Below are positions 7,297 through 11,398 of a stretch of DNA of 11,398 nucleotides, piece after piece. Location: contig JBGOTP010000154.1 of the NCBI GenBank assembly GCA_041476545.1, forward strand, positions 1 through 11,398, in the 5' to 3' direction. This stretch comes from JBGOTP01 sp041476545 (GTDB taxonomy: Bacteria; Acidobacteriota; Vicinamibacteria; Vicinamibacterales; CAVVIG01). Made by a program: the position numbers and the translations under genes. Numbering within the stretch: the stretch's first letter is position 1; each line of letters opens with the position of its first letter. The notes below the pieces were generated by a model, which was given only the letters and a program-made list of their open reading frames with translations, searched no databases and was not told the DNA's origin.

Positions 7297-7995
7297 ATGG
7301 CCGACTACGCGGTTCTGGCGACCGTCTCGAACCAGCCAGGGATTCTCTTCGGGTTGACGCGCGTGCTGGCCGACCACCGCGCGAACATCAACTACGTGGA
7401 CATTATCCAGCACCCGGATCGGGACGACGAGATCTATCTGGAGTTTGCCCTCGATGACGTCAAGGTCGACAGGCCAGACAAGGTTGATCGGGCTGACAGG
7501 GGCGGCATCAGCACCGTCGTGGCCGAACTGGCGCAGGTGACGGGCGTGGCGAGTGTCGAACTCACGCCGTCGTTCAACAAGATCTACGGCAAACGGATCA
7601 TCATCATGGGCGGGGGCGCCCAGGTGGGGCAGGTCGCGCTCGGCGCCGTCGCCGAGGCCGACCGCCACAACATCCGCGGCGAGCGCATTTCAGTCGACAC
7701 GATCCCTCTCGTTGGTGAAGAGGCATTGGCGAGCGCGGTCCGCGCGGTCGTGCGGCTGCCTCGCGTCAGACTCCTCGTCCTCGCGGGGTCGCTGATGGGC
7801 GGCGACATCGCCACTGCTGTTCAGGAAGTCCGGGAGAAGGGCATGGTGGTCATCTCGCTGAACATGGCGGGGAGCGTTCCCGATGTGGCCGATCTCGTGG
7901 TGTCGGACCCGGTTCAAGCGGGCGTGATGGCAGTGATGGCGGTTGCCGACACCGCGAAGTTCGACATCGTCCGGCAGCAGAAACGGAAGTACTAG
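7297..7995 (+). CDS. ACT domain protein with C-terminal DUF5612
   Basis: The 232-residue protein has an N-terminal ACT domain (about 4-92) with the expected strand-helix-strand-strand-helix-strand order, starting YAVLATVSNQPGILFGLTRV. ACT domains usually bind amino acids or other small ligands and regulate attached enzymes. The C-terminal part (about 97-232) begins GKRIIIMGGGAQVGQVA (98-114), a glycine-rich nucleotide-binding-like turn, and contains VLAGSLMGGDIATAVQEV (161-178) and SLNMAGSVPDVADLV (187-201). I recognise it as DUF5612, best known from methanogens and of unknown function. Residues 56-68 (KVDRPDKVDRADR) are a duplicated insert in the loop between ACT strand 3 and helix 2. The ATG at 7297 fits the ACT start. 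The stop TAG overlaps the stop of the convergent response regulator in a shared CTAG. Confidence 0.82.
   Translation: MADYAVLATVSNQPGILFGLTRVLADHRANINYVDIIQHPDRDDEIYLEFALDDVKVDRPDKVDRADRGGISTVVAELAQVTGVASVELTPSFNKIYGKRIIIMGGGAQVGQVALGAVAEADRHNIRGERISVDTIPLVGEEALASAVRAVVRLPRVRLLVLAGSLMGGDIATAVQEVREKGMVVISLNMAGSVPDVADLVVSDPVQAGVMAVMAVADTAKFDIVRQQKRKY
7462..7497 (+). repeat. Imperfect 18-bp tandem duplication inside the ACT domain gene
   Basis: Two 18-base units, starting AAGGTCGACAGG (7462) and AAGGTTGATCGG (7480), match at 13 of 18 positions and encode KVDRPD and KVDRAD. They lie where typical ACT domains have a short loop, so they look like an in-frame microrepeat insertion. The divergence is mostly at third codon positions, which suggests age or selection for the peptide. 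Confidence 0.55.
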
Positions 7996-8357
7996 GCGAG
8001 AAGTGAGGCGACGGTCTCGCGCAGCGCGCGGATCCGAAACGGCTTCGCGAGATGGTCGACGTTCTTCCACCAGTCGGGCGCTTCACGATCGAGCAGATCG
8101 CCGTGGCCGGTAATCATCAGCGCTTTTGTCCCCGGGCAGAGATCGCGCAGGCGAACAATCAGCTCGTCCCCGGTCATGGACGGCATCAGGTAGTCAGTGA
8201 TAAGAAGATCGATGGGCCGACCCGCGACCATGGCGAGCGCCTCGGTACCGTCGCGCGCGGCCGCCACGTCGTAGGCGGTGGACAGCGCACGCGACAACAC
8301 CTCGAGAACCGAGCGGTCGTCGTCCACAATCAGAATGCGTTTCACGGGAATCGTCAC
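7992..8357 (-). CDS. Stand-alone response regulator receiver domain
   Basis: The 121-residue protein is a CheY-like receiver with no output domain. It has strand 1 and the acidic pocket RILIVDDD (7-14), phospho-acceptor Asp55 in LLITDYLMPSMTGDEL (51-66), the switch Thr83 in MITGHG, and the conserved Lys105 in HLAKPF. Such proteins act in phosphorelays, chemotaxis-like control or diguanylate/histidine kinase networks, with the partner encoded elsewhere. The GTG at 8357 is preceded by TAATCT six bases upstream and no Shine-Dalgarno. A second GTG at 8345 (giving MKRILIVDDD) is an alternative start. Its stop codon overlaps that of the ACT-DUF5612 gene on the other strand. No histidine kinase is in the window. 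Confidence 0.9.
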   Translation of the reverse strand: MTIPVKRILIVDDDRSVLEVLSRALSTAYDVAAARDGTEALAMVAGRPIDLLITDYLMPSMTGDELIVRLRDLCPGTKALMITGHGDLLDREAPDWWKNVDHLAKPFRIRALRETVASLLA

Positions 8358-8363
8358 GGACGA

Positions 8364-8380
8364 AGATTAGGGCAGTCAAA
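8364..8380 (-). promoter_or_regulatory. TTTGACT-N4-TAATCT element at the response regulator start
   Basis: On the minus strand TTTGACT (8380-8374) is followed by four bases and TAATCT (8369-8364), which ends six bases before the GTG at 8357. The seven-base box, the four-base gap and the distance to the start codon nearly repeat the layout before the quinoprotein dehydrogenase, suggesting a shared promoter type or regulator site. Confidence 0.45.
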
Positions 8381-8499
8381 TTGTCGCGTCCGCGCGGGCC
8401 CCTGTCAACAACACGACGCTCACGCCAGGCGGTTCTACACGACGCTGCGCAACATGACGCGTCGCGAGTACAGCGCGCAGACCGTGTCCTTCTCCCTTT

Positions 8500-8520
8500 G
8501 AAGTTCTCAGTTCTAAGTTT
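8500..8520 (-). repeat. Heptamer array directly after the ddl stop codon
   Basis: Read on the minus strand, three consecutive 7-base units AAACTTA, GAACTGA and GAACTTC begin at the base right after the ddl TAG (8523-8521). The same heptamer family occurs at 10894-10921 in the opposite orientation. AT-rich heptamers stand out against the GC-rich surroundings. Confidence 0.6.
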
Positions 8521-9465
8521 CTAAAGGCTCGTCTCCAGCACCCGCCACACGAGCTCGTCGAACTCGATCCCCGCCGCCCGCGCAGCCTTGGGTACCAACG
8601 AGTGGGCGGTCATGCCGGGTGAGGTGTTCACCTCGAGCAGGAAATTCGCGCCGGTCCGATCGCGCATCACATCGACCCGGCCCCAGCCGCCGCAGCCCGC
8701 CGCGAGGAAAGCGCGCAGGGCGAGCGCGCGGAGATCGGCTTCGGCCTCTCCCTCCAGGCCAGGGCAGACATATTGCGTCGTCTCGGCGACGTATTTCGCG
8801 TGGTAGTCGTAGTACGCGCCGGCCGGCACGATGCGGATGCTCGGGAGGGCCTCATCGCCGAGCACTGCGACCGTGAGCTCATCGCCGTCGATGAGCTGCT
8901 CCATCAGGAGCTCCCCGGGATAGCGGCCTGCCTCCGCCACCGCGGCCGGCAGCTGGTCTTCGCGGAGCACGCGGCTGATGCCCACGCTCGACCCTTCGCT
9001 CGCGGGTTTGACGATGACCGGCAGACCAAGCGATCGGGCCGCGCCCCGCACGTCGTCGTTCGGCGAGAGACGGATGTAGCGCGGCGTCGACAGGCCCAAT
9101 GCGAGCCAGACCTGCTTCGTGCGAATCTTGTCCATCGAGAGGGCCGATCCGAGCACATCCGAGCCCGTGTAGGGGACCTGAAACGCTTCGAGCAGGCCCT
9201 GGACCACACCGTCCTCGCCTCCTCCGCGCTGACCGTGCAGGATGTTGAAGACGCGGTCGCATCGCTCGTCGATGAGCGCGGTGACCAGTGCCGGGATGCC
9301 TTCGACGGGCTCGGTCTGGACGCCGCGACGACGCAGCGCATCGACCACGTTTCGTCCGGAATCGAGCGACACGTCTCGTTCCGAGGACGAGCCACCCATG
9401 AGGACCGCGACGCGGCCGAACTGCTTCGGATCGGAGACACGCTGGGGGCGGCGAGCGATCGTCAT
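8521..9465 (-). CDS. ddl: D-alanine--D-alanine ligase
   Basis: Ddl joins two D-alanines using ATP, in the cytoplasm, to supply the dipeptide that MurF attaches to the peptidoglycan precursor. The 314-residue ATP-grasp enzyme has VLMGGSSSERDVSLDSG (21-37, with Glu29 in the position of DdlB Glu15), LHGQRGGGEDG (76-86), the serine loop VKPASEGSSVGISRV (152-166), YYDYHAKYVAETTQYVCPG (218-236), GRVDVM (262-267) and LLEVNTSPGMTAHSLVP (276-292). Tyr225 in AKY matches the tyrosine of true D-Ala-D-Ala ligases, while D-lactate-type enzymes carry Phe there, so ordinary vancomycin-sensitive precursor is expected. The ATG overlaps the murF stop as ATGA, with GGAG a few bases upstream, indicating translational coupling. 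The stop is followed immediately by a heptamer repeat array. Confidence 0.97.
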   Translation of the reverse strand: MTIARRPQRVSDPKQFGRVAVLMGGSSSERDVSLDSGRNVVDALRRRGVQTEPVEGIPALVTALIDERCDRVFNILHGQRGGGEDGVVQGLLEAFQVPYTGSDVLGSALSMDKIRTKQVWLALGLSTPRYIRLSPNDDVRGAARSLGLPVIVKPASEGSSVGISRVLREDQLPAAVAEAGRYPGELLMEQLIDGDELTVAVLGDEALPSIRIVPAGAYYDYHAKYVAETTQYVCPGLEGEAEADLRALALRAFLAAGCGGWGRVDVMRDRTGANFLLEVNTSPGMTAHSLVPKAARAAGIEFDELVWRVLETSL

Positions 9466-10847
9466 TGGGTCTCCGTCTGGGCGGGAGCGAGCGCCGCCGT
9501 GACACGCTCGAGCCGGTTGGCGCGCGATCCTTTCACAAGCATCGCCACGTCAGGGACCAGGCTTCGCCGCGCGTCATCAATCAAATCTTCGATGTCCTCG
9601 AACCAGACGCCTCCCGGGCCGAAGGCGTCGGCGGCGAACCTGGATTGTGGTCCGAACGCGAGAAGGCGCTCGATGCCCGCTTCCCTGGCGTATCGACCGA
9701 TCTCCGCGTGCAACTGGTCGCCGACGGATCCCAGCTCCATCATGTCCCCGAGCACAAGCCAGCGAGCGCCGGTGACGGCTCGAAACGCGTCGAGACCGGC
9801 CTTTACTGATGCCGGGTTGGCATTGTACGAATCGTCCACGAGCAGCGCTCCGTTGATGGCTCGCCTGAATTCGAGACGCCCCTTGACGGGTCTGACGGCA
9901 GCCAATCCGGCGGCGATATCAGAGAGATCTGCTCCGGCGGCGTGCGCCGCCGCCGCCGCGCCAAGCGCGTTACGGAGATTATGCAGCCCCGCCAGATCGA
10001 GACAGACTCGCGCAGTTCCGGACGGAGATATCAAATCGAATTGCTGCCGCGGCCCGTTCGATTCGATCGTCGTCGCGATGTGACGGGCGGTGAAATCGGC
10101 GGGCTGCTCGACGCCGAACGTCACCAGGCGCCGGCCGGCAGCGGCGGCGCGCCACGAGGATGCATATCGGTCGTCCGCGTTGATGACGGCCACGCCGCCC
10201 GGTGGTAGTCCCGCAAAGAGCTCGCCTTTACCAGCAGCGACGCCGTCGAGCGATCCGAATCCTTCGAGATGCGCGGCGCCGGCGTTGGTCACCAGCCCGA
10301 TGTTCGGCTCCGCGATCGACGCGAGATGCGCGATCTCACCTCCATGGTTCGCGCCCATCTCGATCACGGCGTAACAATGCTCCTGACGCAGATCGAGCAG
10401 TGTCAGGGGAACGCCGATGTGGTTATTGAGATTCCCTTTCGTGATGAGACACGGACCCTTCCGGCTCAGTACCGCCCCGATCATTTCTTTCGTGGTCGTT
10501 TTCCCGTTGCTTCCCGTCACCGCCGCCACCGGGTTTCGAAACCGTCGGCGATGTGCGCGGGCGCACGCGGTCAGGGCCCGCAACGTGTCGGATACGACAA
10601 CCTGTGGCAAGGCGATCGGGAGCTGGCGCTCAACCAGGAGACCGCAGGCGCCGCGGGCCGCAGCGGCGCTGGCGAATGCATGCCCGTCAAAACGGTCGCC
10701 CCGGAGCGCGACAAACAGCGCGCCGGCCGGCGACGTGCGGCTATCCGTCGAGATGCAATCGAAGATGCGATCCGCGCCGACAAGACGCCCCTCTCCGCAG
10801 CGGGCGAGGCCGGCGAGTGTGAGTGCGGTCAGCGAATCGGTGTCCAT
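9462..10847 (-). CDS. murF: UDP-MurNAc-tripeptide--D-alanyl-D-alanine ligase MurF
   Basis: MurF adds the D-Ala-D-Ala dipeptide made by Ddl to UDP-MurNAc-tripeptide, the last cytoplasmic amino-acid step of peptidoglycan synthesis. The 461-residue product has the Mur N-terminal domain (about 1-100; STDSRTSPAGALFVALRGDRFDGH at 33-56). The central ATPase has P-loop TGSNGKTTTKEM (111-122), KGNLNNHIGVPLTLL (137-151), EMGANHGGEI (163-172), and GKGELF (206-211) with the lysine usually carbamylated. The C-terminal domain contains LLVDDSYNANPASVKAGL (335-352) and LGDMMELG (366-373). The ATG at 10847 matches the family start; the frame stays open to a TTG at 10895 inside a repeat. Neither start has a clear Shine-Dalgarno. 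It overlaps ddl by four bases. In many bacteria both genes lie in the dcw cluster; here no other dcw gene is seen on the ddl side. Confidence 0.96.
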   Translation of the reverse strand: MDTDSLTALTLAGLARCGEGRLVGADRIFDCISTDSRTSPAGALFVALRGDRFDGHAFASAAAARGACGLLVERQLPIALPQVVVSDTLRALTACARAHRRRFRNPVAAVTGSNGKTTTKEMIGAVLSRKGPCLITKGNLNNHIGVPLTLLDLRQEHCYAVIEMGANHGGEIAHLASIAEPNIGLVTNAGAAHLEGFGSLDGVAAGKGELFAGLPPGGVAVINADDRYASSWRAAAAGRRLVTFGVEQPADFTARHIATTIESNGPRQQFDLISPSGTARVCLDLAGLHNLRNALGAAAAAHAAGADLSDIAAGLAAVRPVKGRLEFRRAINGALLVDDSYNANPASVKAGLDAFRAVTGARWLVLGDMMELGSVGDQLHAEIGRYAREAGIERLLAFGPQSRFAADAFGPGGVWFEDIEDLIDDARRSLVPDVAMLVKGSRANRLERVTAALAPAQTETQ

Positions 10848-10893
10848 CCGGGGGGAGAGGCGGTCGAGGTGAATTCCCGCGCGGTACTGTATC

Positions 10894-10921
10894 AAACTTA
10901 AAACTCAAAACTTGAAACTTA
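10894..10921 (+). repeat. Four-unit heptamer array upstream of murF
   Basis: Four exact-phase 7-base units, AAACTTA, AAACTCA, AAACTTG and AAACTTA, follow one another and are continued by GAAG. They lie 46 bp upstream of the murF ATG. An 11-base match, GAAACTTAGAA (10914-10924), is the reverse complement of TTCTAAGTTTC at 8511-8521 beyond the other end of the operon. Such heptamer strings resemble short tandemly repeated elements known in other bacterial groups, for example cyanobacteria. Confidence 0.65.
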
Positions 10922-10944
10922 GAAGTCCGGCTTCCTCTTTGAGG

Positions 10945-11056
10945 CCCATCTACCCGACCCGGCCCACCCGGCCCACAGCCCCAACTTGGCCCACCCGCCC
11001 CACCCGCCCCCACCCGCCCTACCGGCCCTACCCGGCCTGCCAGCCCCGCCTGCCCC
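10945..11056. repeat. C-rich tandem tract with G-quadruplex potential
   Basis: The plus strand consists almost entirely of imperfect short units such as GGCCCACCC, CGCCCCACC and GGCCCTACC. On the minus strand, which is the coding strand of murF, positions 11033-10990 contain many G-runs of three or more separated by one to six bases, easily satisfying the four-run quadruplex pattern. A murF transcript starting upstream would carry it in its leader. The period is irregular (about 9-10 bases), consistent with slippage-generated repeats. Confidence 0.6.
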
Positions 11057-11273
11057 AGAAGTGCGCCAACTTGTTGAGGTAATTGAGGATTGAGCCTCAG
11101 CAAGGCTGCCCGTTCGCCGGACGATTCACCCCTTCAGAGAGCGATAGGCCCGTTCACCAGAATCTTGTAGGCCGTCGCCGATTCGGGCGGTATTCTTTTC
11201 CGCAAACCGGGCCTGCCTTCGCTCTCGCGAGCTTCGGCATGGTCGTCTTCCTCAGCCATATTGAGAGAGGGTT

Positions 11274-11398
11274 ATGCACAAGCCAGTCAAGTACGTGGAA
11301 AAGGGAGTGACCTACGCCGCCAAGGGCGCATGGGTCGTGTTCGATGCGCTCAACAGTATCAAGCGCAACGAGTCCTTCATCCCGAAATGGTCGGACAA
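11274..11398 (+). CDS. N-terminal fragment, possible radical SAM protein
   Basis: An open frame starts ATG at 11274 and runs off the window, giving 41 full codons beginning MHKPVKYVEKGVTYAAKGAWVVF and ending ESFIPKWSD. Start support is GAGAGAGG with its last base three bases before the ATG, a rather short spacing. The basic, aromatic opening and the FIPKWSD segment remind me of the N-termini of MJ0619/Tes-like radical SAM proteins in Acidobacteria, which have a cysteine motif a little further on. That motif is outside the window, so the function is a guess. The gene is divergent from murF. Confidence 0.45.
   Translation, partial: MHKPVKYVEKGVTYAAKGAWVVFDALNSIKRNESFIPKWSD

Larger units (their letters stand above)
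10848..11273. other. Repeat-rich 426-bp intergenic region
   Basis: This divergent spacer between murF and the plus-strand gene at 11274 holds no credible gene. It contains a heptamer array (10894-10921), a C-rich tract (10945-11056), a small inverted repeat TGAGG/CCTCA around 11081-11099, and about 170 bases of unremarkable sequence up to 11273. A TACAGT at 10891-10886 on the minus strand could be a -10 box for murF, but no matching -35 is clear. TATTCT at 11191-11196 on the plus strand could serve the downstream gene. An open frame on the plus strand (11083-11310) lacks protein-like composition and overlaps the better-supported start at 11274. Confidence 0.6.

Noticed and set aside
8440..8464. 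Terminator for ddl (CGACGC and GCGTCG stem)
   Set aside because: Six-base arms with a 13-base loop and no T-run on the minus strand; such pairs are frequent by chance at this GC content.
8773..10083. 436-codon open frame on the plus strand across ddl and murF
   Set aside because: It spans two certain genes on the other strand, has arginine/alanine-rich composition and no recognisable domain.
10848..10895. Upstream TTG start for murF
   Set aside because: It would add 16 residues unlike MurF and begin inside the heptamer array. The ATG at 10847 matches the family N-terminus, although neither has a Shine-Dalgarno.
10894..11056. CRISPR-like array
   Set aside because: Units of 7 to 10 bases follow each other without spacers, and no cas genes are present; these are simple tandem repeats.
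11083..11310. 75-codon open frame before the gene at 11274
   Set aside because: It overlaps the start of the better-supported frame, has no recognisable protein features and starts inside the repeat-rich spacer.

Overview
The window looks like a chromosomal segment of a GC-rich bacterium, most probably Acidobacteriota of the Vicinamibacteria type. This is inferred from the mix of PQQ-dependent dehydrogenase, an ACT-DUF5612 protein, MscL with a zinc ribbon, Ala/Pro-rich protein tails and short dispersed repeats. No rRNA or other taxonomic marker is present to confirm it. There is no sign of a phage, plasmid, transposase or CRISPR array.

Layout: (1) 34-1861, minus strand: ffh followed by rpsP, the conserved SRP/ribosome neighbourhood, with a good sigma70-like promoter for ffh at 1918-1947 and a structured 127-bp spacer between the genes. 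(2) 1990-3653, plus strand: an EVE-domain protein followed by a family-2 membrane glycosyltransferase overlapping it by one base. (3) 3705-4646, minus strand: a SpoIIE/RsbU-type serine phosphatase, convergent with the glycosyltransferase. (4) 4786-5193, plus strand: mscL, with an added C-terminal zinc ribbon. (5) 5197-7242, minus strand: an exported PQQ quinoprotein dehydrogenase, convergent with mscL at only 3 bp. (6) 7297-7995, plus strand: an ACT plus DUF5612 protein, divergent from the quinoprotein over 54 bp. (7) 7992-8357, minus strand: a stand-alone response-regulator receiver whose stop codon overlaps the previous one in a shared CTAG. (8) 8521-10847, minus strand: murF and ddl with ATGA overlap, the two enzymes that make D-Ala-D-Ala and attach it to UDP-MurNAc-tripeptide. 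(9) 10848-11273: a repeat-rich intergenic region. (10) 11274 to the window edge: the start of a plus-strand gene, possibly a radical SAM protein.

The genes are housekeeping or common accessory functions in short, frequently alternating transcription units. Two functional couplings are clear: ffh-rpsP (translation and membrane targeting) and murF-ddl (peptidoglycan precursor). The rest appear to be neighbours without an obvious shared pathway.

The unusual content is at small scale. A perfect 9-bp-arm palindrome sits in frame inside the glycosyltransferase gene. An imperfect 18-bp duplication (KVDRPD/KVDRAD) sits in a loop of the ACT domain. Heptamer arrays of AAACTTA type lie in inverted orientation at the two ends of murF-ddl. 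A C/G-rich tract with strong G-quadruplex potential lies upstream of murF. A shared TTTGACT-N4-TANNNT element lies directly before two start codons that lack a Shine-Dalgarno sequence.
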